Assembly: GCF_019048265.1 (NCBI RefSeq)
Contig: NZ_CP077311.1
Location: forward strand, 62,001 to 126,000
Reading direction: 5' to 3'
DNA from: Aeromonas sp. FDAARGOS 1405
GTDB taxonomy: Bacteria; Pseudomonadota; Gammaproteobacteria; Enterobacterales; Aeromonadaceae
DNA length: 64,000 bases
Numbering within the stretch: the first letter of the stretch is position 1; each line of letters opens with the position of its first letter. Position numbers and translations under genes: made by a program. Of the stretch, positions 47,303 through 57,419 are shown piece after piece. The notes under the pieces were generated by a model, which saw only the letters and a program-made list of their open reading frames with translations, did not search any database and was not told where the DNA came from.

Positions 47303-48092
47303 TGACACCTCCGAAACATTGGGTGTCGATCAGCTCGCAACTGACCTCCTGCACCCGCTCCCACAAGGTGTCGAAATGGCCGAGGAAGCCGCCGATAGTG
47401 AGCCAGAGGATAAGCAAACCCGACATCATGCTGACGGCAAAACCGATACTGAAAATATTGAGCTGGGGGGCAGCCCGGGTCATCACGCCAAAAGCGAAGT
47501 TGATAAGCAGCAAAGCCACGATGGCAGAGAGAGCCATCACCAGCGAGGCCTGATACATGACCCCCAGGAATGCGCTCAGTGTTTGCATCGAAGAGACAGA
47601 CAAACCGCTATCGGAGATGGGGAGCGTCTCAAAACTGAGGATCACCAGGCGCAGCATCACCAGATGACCATCGAGCGCCAGAAATACCAGGGTCGCCAGC
47701 ATCAGATAAAACTGCCCCACCACGGGGGCCGACTGGCCATTCATCGGATCCACCAGGGTGGCAAAACCCAGGCTGGTTTGCATGGCGATCACCTGCCCCG
47801 CCATCACGAAGCTCTCCATCAGAAACTGGGTCATCAACCCCAGCGCAATACCGATGAGCAGTTGCTGGCCCAAGACCAGAAAACTGCCGGCAGAGAAGAG
47901 CTCCACAGGAGGCATGGGAGGAAGCAGAGGAGCAACCAGAAACGTCACGGCTACCGCCAGCCCCAACCTGATCCGTGCTGCGACCAGCCGGCTGCCAAAT
48001 ACCGCCATAACCATGAAAAGGCTGCTTATTCTGGCCAGTGGCCAGAGAATGGCAGACAACCACTCCATGATCAGAGCGGTGGTATAGGTCAC
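47295..48092 (-). CDS. fliR: Flagellar export gate protein FliR
   Basis: 265 residues from a GTG that overlaps the fliQ stop and has GAGGTGG upstream; an ATG eight codons on is an alternative. Six hydrophobic helices. FliR forms the core of the FliPQR export gate. The start WLSAILWPLARISSLFMVMAVFG and GQVIAMQTSLGFATLVDP are characteristic. Confidence 0.93.
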   Translation of the reverse strand: MTYTTALIMEWLSAILWPLARISSLFMVMAVFGSRLVAARIRLGLAVAVTFLVAPLLPPMPPVELFSAGSFLVLGQQLLIGIALGLMTQFLMESFVMAGQVIAMQTSLGFATLVDPMNGQSAPVVGQFYLMLATLVFLALDGHLVMLRLVILSFETLPISDSGLSVSSMQTLSAFLGVMYQASLVMALSAIVALLLINFAFGVMTRAAPQLNIFSIGFAVSMMSGLLILWLTIGGFLGHFDTLWERVQEVSCELIDTQCFGGVNG

Positions 48093-48358
48093 CCCACCAC
48101 CTCGGGAATTTGATTAACCATCAGGATGAAGAAGTCCATCAGACTCTGCATTCCCCAGTGAGCACCGGCACCCAGCGCAAGCAGTGTCACGATGAGACGT
48201 GGCAGAAAGCTCAGGGTCTGTTCGTTGATTGAGGTAGCGGCCTGAAAGATGGCGACAACCAGACCTATAGCCAAACTGGGCAAGATAACGGCACTTACCA
48301 TGATATTGACCAGCCAGAGCGCCTCACGAAAGACGTCGACAAAGGTTTCGGGACTCAT
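48089..48358 (-). CDS. fliQ: Flagellar export gate protein FliQ
   Basis: 89 residues from the ATG at 48358; a longer frame upstream overlaps fliP and should not be used. Two membrane helices, with QAATSINEQTLSFLPR between them as in the family. Part of the FliP5-Q4-R1 gate. Family length is normal. Confidence 0.93.
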   Translation of the reverse strand: MSPETFVDVFREALWLVNIMVSAVILPSLAIGLVVAIFQAATSINEQTLSFLPRLIVTLLALGAGAHWGMQSLMDFFILMVNQIPEVVG

Positions 48359-48383
48359 GTTCTGGCTCCTTGCTCGCGACCGG

Positions 48384-49157
48384 TTAACCGGCACCCAGTC
48401 CGAAACTGTTAGCCAACGATCCCAGGATCAGGTTCCAGCCATCCACCATCACAAATAGCATCAGCTTGAAAGGCAGCGAGACGATCATCGGCGAGAGCAT
48501 CATCATCCCCATCGCCATCAGGATGCTGGCGACCACCAGATCGATGACCAGAAACGGCAAGAACAGCATAAAGCCAATCTGGAAGGCTGTTTTCAGTTCG
48601 CTGGTAACAAAGGCCGGGATCAGCACACGCAGCGGCACATCGGCAGGCTTCTCTACCTGTACGTTGGCGATCTCCATGAAGGTATTGAGATCCTTTATCC
48701 GGGTCTGAGCCAGCATGAACTGGTGGATGGGCAATTCAGCCCGTTCCAGCGCCTCCTTGGCCTGAATGGTTTCGGACAGATAGGGCTGCAGCGCCTCATC
48801 ATTGATACGATCCAGCACCGGCGACATGATGAAAAACGACATGAATAAGGCAATACCGATCAACACCTGGTTGGAGGGGCTCTGTTGCAGACCGATCGCC
48901 TGACGCAAGATACCCAACACTATGATGATGCGGGTAAACGAGGTCATCATTATGACCATGGCCGGCAAGAAGGAGAGCGCGGTCATCAACGCCAGCACTT
49001 GCAGGGTCAGGCTGTACTCCTGAGAGCCATCTCCCATGGTCTTGACTGTCACTGCCGACATACCATCCTGCGCCAACGCAGGCCAGGCGTAAAACAGCGG
49101 GATCAACAGGCAAGCCAGCCATCCGGTTTGCCACAACAAGCCGTTAGTTTTTTTCAT
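48384..49157 (-). CDS. fliP: Flagellar export gate protein FliP
   Basis: 257 residues with a cleavable-type signal peptide (to about residue 27, ending ALA) and four membrane helices. [28 protein letters not shown] and [29 protein letters not shown] are the strongest family marks. Its start overlaps the end of fliO by 14 bases. Confidence 0.95.
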   Translation of the reverse strand: MKKTNGLLWQTGWLACLLIPLFYAWPALAQDGMSAVTVKTMGDGSQEYSLTLQVLALMTALSFLPAMVIMMTSFTRIIIVLGILRQAIGLQQSPSNQVLIGIALFMSFFIMSPVLDRINDEALQPYLSETIQAKEALERAELPIHQFMLAQTRIKDLNTFMEIANVQVEKPADVPLRVLIPAFVTSELKTAFQIGFMLFLPFLVIDLVVASILMAMGMMMLSPMIVSLPFKLMLFVMVDGWNLILGSLANSFGLGAG

Positions 49158-49524
49158 GTTTGCCCATCAATTTACCCAGCTGCTGGGAAAATGCCTGCGG
49201 CTGCTGCTCGTCCAGCGGCTCCTCCAGCCGATAGAGAAAGTTGACCTGCTGTGGCGTCACCCCTAGCAGCAACTGCTGCTCACCCACCTTGACCACCAGC
49301 AACTTCTCCTTGTATCCCACTGGCAGCGTGGCGATCACTCTCATCTGTCCGCCCCCCATGGCGTTGGCAATCTTGCTCTTCTTGAGCAAAAAACCCAGCA
49401 CCAAAATAAGCCCGATCACCATCAGGCTGGAGATCAGCCAAGAGCTCAGGCTGGGAGCATTTGCTGCCCCCCCCACCTCGGCAAATACCGGCAGTGGCAG
49501 CAACAACAGCAGCAGACGCATCAT
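49144..49524 (-). CDS. fliO: Flagellar assembly protein FliO
   Basis: 126 residues. A signal-like N-terminus, one membrane helix (about 29-48) and a small cytosolic domain, [30 protein letters not shown]. FliO helps assemble FliP and is not part of the finished gate. The sequence is variable in the family; the call also relies on its place between fliN and fliP. ATGA overlap with fliN. Confidence 0.88.
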   Translation of the reverse strand: MMRLLLLLLPLPVFAEVGGAANAPSLSSWLISSLMVIGLILVLGFLLKKSKIANAMGGGQMRVIATLPVGYKEKLLVVKVGEQQLLLGVTPQQVNFLYRLEEPLDEQQPQAFSQQLGKLMGKHEKN

Positions 49525-49913
49525 TTGAGTTTCTTAATCCGTTCAATCTGGCTGATGACATCAGTCAGGCGAATACCGAACTTGTCGTTTACCACCACCA
49601 CCTCGCCGTGGGCGATCAGGGTACCGTTGACCAGCACGTCCAGCGGCTCGCCTGCCACCCGATCCAGCTCCACCACCGAGCCCTGGTTGAGCTGCAGCAG
49701 ATTACGAATGCTGATCTGACTGCGACCGACCTCCATCGAGATGGTGACCGGAATATCCAGAATGGTGTCAAGCTTGCGCCGCTCCTCGGCACTGATAGGG
49801 GCATCGTCCTTGAGCTCTTCCAGCGGAGCCGGTTTGGCTTCCGCCGTCACCTGCTCCTCCAGTGCTGCCGCCCAGGCATCAGCCATCAGATCCTCTTCCT
49901 CTGTTCCGCTCAT
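49521..49913 (-). CDS. fliN: Flagellar C-ring protein FliN
   Basis: 130 residues. An acidic N-terminal region (about 1-45), then the SpoA domain: DIPVTISMEVGRSQISIRNLLQLNQGSVVELD and LIAHGEVVVVNDKFGIRLTDV. FliN lines the bottom of the C-ring, takes part in switching and docks the FliH-FliI export complex. Confidence 0.95.
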   Translation of the reverse strand: MSGTEEEDLMADAWAAALEEQVTAEAKPAPLEELKDDAPISAEERRKLDTILDIPVTISMEVGRSQISIRNLLQLNQGSVVELDRVAGEPLDVLVNGTLIAHGEVVVVNDKFGIRLTDVISQIERIKKLK

Positions 49914-49962
49914 CTTGTTTCCTTATACCGCTTCGTGACAGTCCATAACCGCAAACCGTCGA

Positions 49963-51033
49963 TTAACGCTGTTGTTCTTCGATACTGCGCTCAAGCTCTT
50001 CCAGCTCGGCCTCACCATCGATACGTACACCGCCCCGGGTCACCAGATGCATCTCGGTCTTGACCCCTTCCGGGCGCTTGAGCTTGTCGGTGATCTTGAG
50101 TGCCACATTCTCCTTCGTCCGCCCCATCTTGGCGTGGAAGGTGGGCAAATCTTCCACATAAACCAGCAGATGTTCAGGCATGTCGACCGGAATAATATCT
50201 CCCGGCTGCAGCTCCATCAGCTCACGCAGTGTAAGCTCGGTCTCCAGCAGTTTGGCCCTCAACTCGACTTTTACATCCATGATCTCGTCGCGCAGCGCCT
50301 TGCTCCAGCGCACGTCTGTATCACCCTTGTCACTCTGCACACCGGCATCAAGCAGTTCACGGATCGGCTCCAGCATGGAGTAAGGCATAGCCACGTGGAA
50401 ATCACCGCCACCACCATCAAGTTCGATGTGAAAGGAGCTCACCACGATCACTTCAGTCGGGCTGACGATGTTGGCCATCGCCGGGTTCACTTCAGAGTCG
50501 AGATACTCAAACCCTACGTCCATCACCGGCGCCCAGGCATCCTTGTAATCCTCAAACACCAGTTTGAGCAACATCTGGATGATCCGGCGCTCGGTCGGCG
50601 TGAATTCACGTCCCTCAATCTTGGCGTGGTAGCGACCGTCACCACCAAAGAAGTTCTCCACCAGGATGAAAACCAGCCGCGCCTCCATGGTGATGAGTGC
50701 GGTTCCTTTCAATGGTCGGAAACGCACCATGTTGAGGCTGGTCGGCACGAACAGAGTGTGAACATACTCGCCAAACTTCAGCATCTGTACGCCGTTGATG
50801 GAGACCTCGGCGGTACGGCGCATCATGTTGAACAGGCTGATCCGCATGTGGCGGGCAAAACGTTCGTTCACCAGCTCCAGGGTTGGCATCCGGCCACGGA
50901 CGATGCGGTCCTGGGAGGAGAAGTCAAACTGGGCAACACCGGGATCTCCGGCGCCGCCTATCTCTTCCTCTTCGACATCATCGACACCGTGCAAGAGGGC
51001 ATCAATTTCGTCCTGACTTAACAGATCGCTCAC
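49963..51033 (-). CDS. fliM: Flagellar motor switch protein FliM
   Basis: 356 residues from a GTG. The N-terminal SDLLSQDEIDALL is the CheY-P-binding peptide; the middle domain binds FliG; the C-terminal SpoA domain pairs with FliN. Length is slightly above E. coli FliM because of an acidic stretch near residue 20-30 (DDVEEEEIGG). Confidence 0.95.
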   Translation of the reverse strand: MSDLLSQDEIDALLHGVDDVEEEEIGGAGDPGVAQFDFSSQDRIVRGRMPTLELVNERFARHMRISLFNMMRRTAEVSINGVQMLKFGEYVHTLFVPTSLNMVRFRPLKGTALITMEARLVFILVENFFGGDGRYHAKIEGREFTPTERRIIQMLLKLVFEDYKDAWAPVMDVGFEYLDSEVNPAMANIVSPTEVIVVSSFHIELDGGGGDFHVAMPYSMLEPIRELLDAGVQSDKGDTDVRWSKALRDEIMDVKVELRAKLLETELTLRELMELQPGDIIPVDMPEHLLVYVEDLPTFHAKMGRTKENVALKITDKLKRPEGVKTEMHLVTRGGVRIDGEAELEELERSIEEQQR

Positions 51034-51040
51034 GCTTCAC

Positions 51041-51556
51041 CTACTGCATTACAAAGCCGGTAAACAGCACTTGTTCGATAACGGGGGAAGAGACCAGGTC
51101 CTTGAGCACCCGACGGCACTCTTCCAGTGAATCTTTGCGCAGCTTCTCCTTGCCTTCAAAGGTCATCAGCTGTTCGGCACTGGCCGCACTGAACACCCGC
51201 AGCAAGGTACCTTCAATCAGGGGAATATTCTGTTTGGCCAACGTCTCGTCGGCGGTGCCGCGCACCATCAACTGGATCTTGATCTGCACCAACCGATCCC
51301 GCTGGGCACCCGCGACGTTGAAGACAAAGGGGCGTGGCATCCCGACATAAAGGGATGGCTGGGGTGCTTCCACCTTGGGTTGGGCATCGGCTCCCTCCGC
51401 CGCTTCTGCAGGGGGCGCATCCGAGCCGGAGAGCATAAACCAGGCACCAGCTCCACCACCGCCCAGCAAAATAACCGCCAGGGCAATGATAATGATCAGC
51501 TTCTTTTTCTTGCCCGCAGCCGGGTCTTTTAGCGTCAATTCGTTATCGTCAGCCAT
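51041..51556 (-). CDS. fliL: Flagellar basal body-associated protein FliL
   Basis: 171 residues. One membrane helix after a lysine-rich start (GKKKKLIIIIALAVILLGG), a proline/alanine linker and a periplasmic domain that rings the stator (YVGMPRPFVFNV, RLVQIKIQLMVRG). FliL supports stator function at high load. It precedes fliM by seven bases. Confidence 0.92.
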   Translation of the reverse strand: MADDNELTLKDPAAGKKKKLIIIIALAVILLGGGGAGAWFMLSGSDAPPAEAAEGADAQPKVEAPQPSLYVGMPRPFVFNVAGAQRDRLVQIKIQLMVRGTADETLAKQNIPLIEGTLLRVFSAASAEQLMTFEGKEKLRKDSLEECRRVLKDLVSSPVIEQVLFTGFVMQ

Positions 51557-51613
51557 CCCTTGTCCACCCTAGTCTCAAACTTGTTCGATATCATAAACTT
51601 ACTCGGGATTGCA

Positions 51614-53551
51614 TCAAGCATAGAAATCTATTCCAGAGCCGCTTGTCGATTCCACCAGCAAACTGAGGTTGGCTGTGGTGAGTTCTCCCTCAACCAGCCT
51701 GTTACCGGCATGTGACTGACCGCCACCCTGGCCCTGCTGCCCCTGCCCGCCAAAAGTGGGCTGACCCTGCTGTTGCTGTTGCTGTTGCTGCGACTGCTGT
51801 TGAACCTGCGTCTGGCCAAGCTGGATCCCCTGCCCTGCCAGCATTTCACGCAGACGAGGCATCGCCTGCTCCAGCATCTCGCGAGTCTGTCCATGCTGAA
51901 CAACGAAATGGACGTTAGCCTGACTGTCCGCTCCAATCTGGATTTGGATCTTCATCTTGCCAAGACCGAGGGGGTCAAGCTGAATTTCCGCCTGTTGCAG
52001 TTTTTCGGCCAGCATCACGTTGACCTTCTGGTGCAATTCGGCAGGCGCTTCCTGACTGGCCAGTTTCAGATGGGGTAAATTCTGCGGTTCACGGCGCAAC
52101 GTAGCCTCAGTGGCGGGCGCCCGGCTTTCGGCCACCTGTGGCTGGGGCTGACTGTTCTGGCCATGCTGCACAGTCTGGCTCTGGCTGCTCTCACTGTTCG
52201 ATGTTGTAGCAACAAGACTCTTCTCCGCCTCACCGACCTTCGGTTTCAGCTCCTGCTGAATCGCTTTGCGCACCTCGTCGGTGCCGGTCACTTCCATCTG
52301 CTTGATGCCGGCTGAAATGCTCGACAGCGGTGCTTGTGGCCCCTGAGATTCGGCCTGGGCCAACACCTGCTGCGGCGCCACCATCACGGGAGCGGCAGTG
52401 CTATCGGTCTGAGTCGTCGCATTTACCGTCACACTCCCCTGAGCCGCGGCACTTTGCGTCATCATCACCGGTGCCGAACCTTGATTGGCTACTGTGGTAG
52501 TGGCTGTCTGCTGACTCACCTCGGCGGCACGCTTCTCAGCCCCCTTGCCAGCCATGCCAAGGCTCTCAGCGATTGTGGTTACGGTGCCCGCATCAGGTTG
52601 CTTGAGCCCCTCGCTGAATGTCTTGAGTACAGTCCCCTGTGTCACGACTTGCGCCGTTGGTCCCTTGCCGGTCACCACACCATTGGCTGAGGAGCCGGAT
52701 TTGCTGTCGTCCCCCTCTTTCGCTACGAGTGACTCAACAGACTTGGTAGTACTGGCCGACTCATCGACCGGCAGCACCTTGGCCAGCTGAGTCATTCGCT
52801 CTGCCCCCGTAAGGGGCTTGGTTGGCTTGCCATCCGCCCCGAGCGGTTCTCCCTTGGCAGAGACTTTCTCCCCAGACTGCTGATCCGATGGGGGGGCAAC
52901 AGCTTCCTCCTCAGAGGAGAAGGCCGCATGGGAGAGAACGACGGAGGATGATGCGTCGCCCTGCGCCACCACTCGCGCCGCAGAGGGCGATACTGTGGTG
53001 TCCGGGGTCAATGTGGCGGTCGTGGCCAACGGCGATTGCGCCCCGGTCTGACCAGCAAGCTGGCGGACAATCCTGGAAGCGGCAGGGGCCAGCGCGCTTT
53101 CATCAAGCCCAATGCTCTCCTGCTCACCCTCTTGCGGCAACGGATTGCCGTCTAGCGCAGTGGCGCTCTGTTGGGCTGCCACCACCAGCTGGGGTGTCAC
53201 TAGCGAGGTATCAAGCTTGAGGGAGTCTTGCAGACGCAGCAGAAAGTCGGTAGCGGGAACCTCCTCCACCTTGTTGTCGGCGTCAGGATCCTGCTCCTTG
53301 CTGGGCTCCTCGTGGGGAGAGGCACTCTCGGTCGCCAAAGATTTGGCAGACTGAAGAGTCTTAACGCTCTGATTGCTATCAGCCACACCCTGTTCACTGC
53401 CCTGGACCTTTGCAATCAGCGAGGCGAAATCCCCCTTGCTCTCGCTCCCCACCATATCAATGCCATTGCTCTCGGAAGCGCCGTTCAGAGGCGCTTTATC
53501 CAATCCGTTAGTCGGAACCGAAGGCGTTTGTGTCAGCACTGTCTGCATCAT
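51614..53551 (-). CDS. fliK: Flagellar hook-length control protein FliK
   Basis: 645 residues from the ATG at 53551 (a second ATG follows at once). The first 480 residues are a long Ser/Thr/Ala/Gln-rich ruler. The C-terminal switch domain (about 500-600) has EIQLDPLGLGKMKIQI and VHFVVQHGQTREMLEQAMPRLREML. After it comes a glutamine- and glycine-rich stretch and an end with SGIDFYA. FliK measures hook length and triggers FlhB cleavage. It is longer than E. coli FliK (375), as in other polar flagellates. Confidence 0.9.
   Translation of the reverse strand: MMQTVLTQTPSVPTNGLDKAPLNGASESNGIDMVGSESKGDFASLIAKVQGSEQGVADSNQSVKTLQSAKSLATESASPHEEPSKEQDPDADNKVEEVPATDFLLRLQDSLKLDTSLVTPQLVVAAQQSATALDGNPLPQEGEQESIGLDESALAPAASRIVRQLAGQTGAQSPLATTATLTPDTTVSPSAARVVAQGDASSSVVLSHAAFSSEEEAVAPPSDQQSGEKVSAKGEPLGADGKPTKPLTGAERMTQLAKVLPVDESASTTKSVESLVAKEGDDSKSGSSANGVVTGKGPTAQVVTQGTVLKTFSEGLKQPDAGTVTTIAESLGMAGKGAEKRAAEVSQQTATTTVANQGSAPVMMTQSAAAQGSVTVNATTQTDSTAAPVMVAPQQVLAQAESQGPQAPLSSISAGIKQMEVTGTDEVRKAIQQELKPKVGEAEKSLVATTSNSESSQSQTVQHGQNSQPQPQVAESRAPATEATLRREPQNLPHLKLASQEAPAELHQKVNVMLAEKLQQAEIQLDPLGLGKMKIQIQIGADSQANVHFVVQHGQTREMLEQAMPRLREMLAGQGIQLGQTQVQQQSQQQQQQQQGQPTFGGQGQQGQGGGQSHAGNRLVEGELTTANLSLLVESTSGSGIDFYA
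51767..51804. repeat. CAG/CAA codon repeat (poly-glutamine) in fliK
   Basis: Eleven glutamine codons broken once by a serine, made of CTG/TTG triplets on the plus strand. It lies between the FliK switch domain and the protein's C-terminus. Copy number could change by slippage without loss of frame. Confidence 0.85.
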
Positions 53552-53617
53552 GATGGCATCCCTGAATTCTGGCGGCCCCAACGAGATAGCCGCCGACAAT
53601 GTCCAGATCAAAGCAAG

Positions 53618-54058
53618 TTACAGGCCAGCTTGATGAAAACGCCGCAACATGGCGTACTCATCCAGCATTTTCTGCTCCTGACGCTGGGCTTTCTGCTGCT
53701 CGCGGCTTGCCTGCTTCTCCAGCAACAGCTCTACCGCCTTGCGCCGCTGCTGAGCAGCCAGCCACTCTTCACGACGTTGCTCCAGAGCCTGACGTACCTG
53801 CTGCACCCCTTCGTATTGCTGGGTAGCAGCCTGCTCGAGCTTGTTGATAAAGGCGTGATACTGGCTGTTTTGCTGGGGCGAGATCCCCTGCAATCCTCGA
53901 TCGGTCCACTGCTGGTGATAGATTTGGCGGTACTGGTTGAGAGCATTTTGCTGATCCATAAACAGCTTGAGGTCCTGCTGCGCTTTTACCAGAGCCAGAG
54001 CACACTGCTGCTCGGCCTCAGCCAGCCGCTCAGCCAACAATAGCAACCCTTTACTCAT
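53618..54058 (-). CDS. fliJ: Flagellar export chaperone FliJ
   Basis: 146 residues from the ATG at 54058. Two long antiparallel coiled-coil helices, rich in Gln, Leu and Arg, with no other domain, as in the family. FliJ sits in the FliI hexamer and links it to FlhA. Poorly conserved in sequence; length, coiled coil and location between fliI and fliK decide the call. Confidence 0.88.
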   Translation of the reverse strand: MSKGLLLLAERLAEAEQQCALALVKAQQDLKLFMDQQNALNQYRQIYHQQWTDRGLQGISPQQNSQYHAFINKLEQAATQQYEGVQQVRQALEQRREEWLAAQQRRKAVELLLEKQASREQQKAQRQEQKMLDEYAMLRRFHQAGL

Positions 54059-54085
54059 AGCCTCACCCTCTCTTCCCAACCGTCA

Positions 54086-55417
54086 TCAACGCATCAAGGG
54101 CATCGCCACCATCTGCAAGGCTTGCAGGCCATCATCGTAATGAATGACCTCACGCATCCCCTGTTGCAAGAACTGATCCAGATAGGGTTTTTGAATGATG
54201 GCTCGGTCGATACGCGGATCAGAACCCTGGCTGTAGGCACCGATAGTGATGAGATCCCGGTTCTGCTGATAGAGGGAGTAAAACTGCTTGAGGGTCCGCG
54301 CCAACTCCATATGTTCCGGCGAAGTGACCATGGGCATGACCCTGCTGATGGACTTTTCGATATCAATAGCCGGATAGTGGCCTGCGTCGGCCAGTTCGCG
54401 CGACAACACAATGTGGCCATCGAGAATCGCCCGCGCCGCATCAGCAATGGGGTCCTGCAGATCATCCCCCTCGGTCAGTACGGTGAAGAAGGCGGTGATG
54501 GAGCCCTGGCCGTCACTGCCGTTTCCCGCTCGCTCCACCAGCGCAGGTAATTTGGCAAAGACCGAGGGTGGATATCCCTTGGTGGCCGGCGGCTCCCCCA
54601 CCGCCAGGGCGATTTCACGCTGGGCTTGGGCATAACGGGTCAGTGAGTCCATCAGCAGCAACACATTGAGCCCCTGATCGCGAAAATATTCAGCGATGGC
54701 CAGCGCCGTTTCACATCCCTTTAGCCGCATCAGCGGCGAGGCATCGGCAGGGGCCGCCACCACCACGGAGCGGGCACGCCCCTCCTCCCCCAGAATATCT
54801 TCGATAAACTCTTTCACCTCCCGGCCCCGTTCACCGATGAGGCCGACCACTACCACATCCGCCACCGAGCCGCGGGTCATCATGCCAAGCAGCACCGATT
54901 TACCGACACCAGAACCGGCAAACAGCCCCATTCGCTGGCCCTGACCCACCGTCAGCACGGCATTGATGGCACGCACCCCTACATCCATCGGCTGATGGAT
55001 CGGGCGGCGAGAGAGCGGGTTGATGCGATGCTGAGCAAACTGCACAGTCCGGGAGGAGAGAATGGGGCCGAGGCCATCGAGCGGCTGGCCGATACCGTCG
55101 ATGACCCGGCCAAGCAGGTTCATGCCAACCGGTATGCCATGCTCTTCGGTGACGGGCACCACCCGGGCACCGGGGATCACCCCCTTGAGCTGTTCGCTCG
55201 GCATCAGATAGAGGCGATCGCCCGAGAACCCCACTACTTCAGCCTCCAGAGTTCCCTCGAGAGTGTCGATGCGACACAAGGCTCCGATGGCGGCACGGCA
55301 ACCGATGGCTTCGAGGGTGAGCCCCACCACCCTGGTCAATTTGCCGGCAACCGGCGGTTTGGGGGCGCTGTCGCGTACCTTGTACCCTTGCAACCGGTTC
55401 AGTAGCGAGCCGCTCAT
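54086..55417 (-). CDS. fliI: Flagellar export ATPase FliI
   Basis: 443 residues. An F1-beta-like ATPase: Walker [18 protein letters not shown] (about 165-180), Walker [16 protein letters not shown], and [25 protein letters not shown]. Energises substrate release and unfolding at the export gate. It follows fliH by 52 bases. Confidence 0.96.
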   Translation of the reverse strand: MSGSLLNRLQGYKVRDSAPKPPVAGKLTRVVGLTLEAIGCRAAIGALCRIDTLEGTLEAEVVGFSGDRLYLMPSEQLKGVIPGARVVPVTEEHGIPVGMNLLGRVIDGIGQPLDGLGPILSSRTVQFAQHRINPLSRRPIHQPMDVGVRAINAVLTVGQGQRMGLFAGSGVGKSVLLGMMTRGSVADVVVVGLIGERGREVKEFIEDILGEEGRARSVVVAAPADASPLMRLKGCETALAIAEYFRDQGLNVLLLMDSLTRYAQAQREIALAVGEPPATKGYPPSVFAKLPALVERAGNGSDGQGSITAFFTVLTEGDDLQDPIADAARAILDGHIVLSRELADAGHYPAIDIEKSISRVMPMVTSPEHMELARTLKQFYSLYQQNRDLITIGAYSQGSDPRIDRAIIQKPYLDQFLQQGMREVIHYDDGLQALQMVAMPLMR

Positions 55418-55469
55418 CTGGCCTCCTGGGAACTAAAAAGTGCAACCGGACGACATCGTCAGGCATCGG

Positions 55470-56288
55470 TTATGGGCGTGGATCCTGCGAAGCCGGGTTC
55501 TGCGACGCGTTGTCCCGCAAGAAGTTGCGCAGCAACTGATCGATGCGCCCGGAGAGGGTCAAATCGATGCTGGAGAGTTCAGTAGCCAGTTGCAGATCGC
55601 CAGGGGAGAGGGTGGGATCACTCTGCAATCGCCAGTGGCGTCTGGCGCACTCGTCGGCGCCAAATGCCTGCTCGACTCGCGTGATGTCATCGGGATGCAG
55701 CATCAGAGTCACCCCCTGCTCGGCGGCGGGCAGCAATGCCAGCCCCTCCTTGAGTGCCTCCAGCAGGATGCGGGGAGAGGTCTCGGCTTCATGGCGAATG
55801 AGCGCGCGGGAAAGTTGCATCACCAGCGCGACCAGTTGCTGCTCTACCGCCTGATCCAGCTCAATCAGGGGATTGGCGAGGCGGGCGGCGAGCCCCTGCC
55901 AGTGAGCGATCTCCTGCTCAACCAGATCGCGCCCCATGGCCAGTCCCTCTTCCCGCCCCTGCTCGAGACCGGCCGAGTGCCCCTGTTGCAGTCCTTCCAG
56001 CTTGCCCTCTTCGAGCCCTTTGGCATAGCCAGCCTCGCGCCCCTCAGCCATCCCTTCTTCCCAAGCCGCCTGACGGATCGCTTCGAGCTCTTCGGCGGTG
56101 ATGCTGGGAGTCGGCTCCTGTTCAGGCTCCGGTTCCACCACCTCCTCTTCCTGTTGATACCAGTCAGGGGCAAGACCGAGAGCATTGGTCTCGGTCTCGA
56201 CCGCCACATCCATTTCGGGCCAGCCCCAGGTCTCTACCCGGGTCTCTTCCCCTTCAGGCCGTACATAGCCACGCAGCTTGTTGTTCAT
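55470..56288 (-). CDS. fliH: Flagellar export regulator FliH
   Basis: 272 residues. The centre has a long series of GxxxG-type repeats (GMAEGREAGYAKGLEEGKLEG and onward, about residues 80-130), the hallmark of FliH helices; the C-terminal part resembles the ATP synthase delta subunit. FliH binds FliI and docks it to FliN. The acidic N-terminal 60 residues are poorly ordered. It starts 69 bases after fliG. Confidence 0.92.
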   Translation of the reverse strand: MNNKLRGYVRPEGEETRVETWGWPEMDVAVETETNALGLAPDWYQQEEEVVEPEPEQEPTPSITAEELEAIRQAAWEEGMAEGREAGYAKGLEEGKLEGLQQGHSAGLEQGREEGLAMGRDLVEQEIAHWQGLAARLANPLIELDQAVEQQLVALVMQLSRALIRHEAETSPRILLEALKEGLALLPAAEQGVTLMLHPDDITRVEQAFGADECARRHWRLQSDPTLSPGDLQLATELSSIDLTLSGRIDQLLRNFLRDNASQNPASQDPRP

Positions 56289-56357
56289 CTATTCGCGCCG
56301 CTCCTTGCCATGACCGCATACTGGGCTGGCAGACAGGTTCCATGAGTTGGTCATGGT

Positions 56358-57419
56358 CTAGAGGAACTCCTCGCCACCGCCGGAGCCCAGCATGATTTCG
56401 CCTGCATCGGCCAGACGGCGGGCGATGGAGAGGATCTCCTTCTGGGCAGCCTCCACCTCGGAGACCCGGATTGGCCCCATGGCCTCCAGATCGTCTGCCA
56501 GCATTTCGGCCGCTCGTTTCGACATGTTCTTGAAAATCTTCTCGCGCATCTGATCGTCGGAGCCCTTGAGGGCGCGCTGCAGCAGATCCCCCGGCACTTC
56601 CCGCAGCAAAGTCTGGATACCGCGGTCGTCCACATCGATGAGATTTTCGAACACGAACATCAAATCCTGGATTTGCTGGCTCATCTCTTCGTCCGACTCG
56701 CGGATCGAGTCCATCAGCTGGCCTTCGATGTTGGTATCCAGGTAGTTCATGATGTTGGCAGCCGCTTTCAGGCCACCCATCTTGGCCGCCTGGGCACCCG
56801 CCGCACCGGCGAACTGTTTCTCCATGATGTCGTTCAACTCTTGCAATGCTGCCGGTTGCACCTCTTCGAGGTTGGCGATCCGCATCACCAGATCCAGACG
56901 CACCTGCTCCGGGAACTGGCTCAGGATCTCGGCAGACTGCTCCGGCTCCAGATAGGAGAGCACTATGGTCTGGATCTGCGGGTGTTCGTTCTGGATGATG
57001 CTGGCCACTTGACGGGCATCCATCCACTTGAGCGAATCGAGGCCGCGGGCACCGGAACCAAGAATGATCTGGTCCACCAGGTTGCTCGCCTTGTCCTCGC
57101 CAAGCGCGGCTACCAGTGCCTTGCGCACGAAATCTTCGCTGCCGATACCTATGTTGGTGTACTTCTGGATATCGTCGATGAATTGACGGTGCACCGCCGC
57201 TACCCGATCGTGGCTGAAATCAGACATGGATGCCATCGACATACCGAGCCGCTGTACCTGCTTGGGTTCGAGATGGCGGAAGATCTGGGCGGCATCCTCT
57301 TCGTTAAGGCTCAACATCAATACCGCCGCCATCTCCATACCGGACATCTGATCCAGCAACTGACGCTGGCTATCGGTGATATCGTTGCCGGTTACCTGGT
57401 TTTTACTTTCTTCAGGCAT
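56358..57419 (-). CDS. fliG: Flagellar motor switch protein FliG
   Basis: 353 residues. Three armadillo-like helical domains, ending with the torque helix region; MMFVFENLIDVDDRGIQTLLREV and MREKIFKNMSKRAAEMLADDLE hold the charged residues that meet the stator. FliG sits on FliF and transmits torque. Its start overlaps the fliF end by eight bases. Confidence 0.95.
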   Translation of the reverse strand: MPEESKNQVTGNDITDSQRQLLDQMSGMEMAAVLMLSLNEEDAAQIFRHLEPKQVQRLGMSMASMSDFSHDRVAAVHRQFIDDIQKYTNIGIGSEDFVRKALVAALGEDKASNLVDQIILGSGARGLDSLKWMDARQVASIIQNEHPQIQTIVLSYLEPEQSAEILSQFPEQVRLDLVMRIANLEEVQPAALQELNDIMEKQFAGAAGAQAAKMGGLKAAANIMNYLDTNIEGQLMDSIRESDEEMSQQIQDLMFVFENLIDVDDRGIQTLLREVPGDLLQRALKGSDDQMREKIFKNMSKRAAEMLADDLEAMGPIRVSEVEAAQKEILSIARRLADAGEIMLGSGGGEEFL

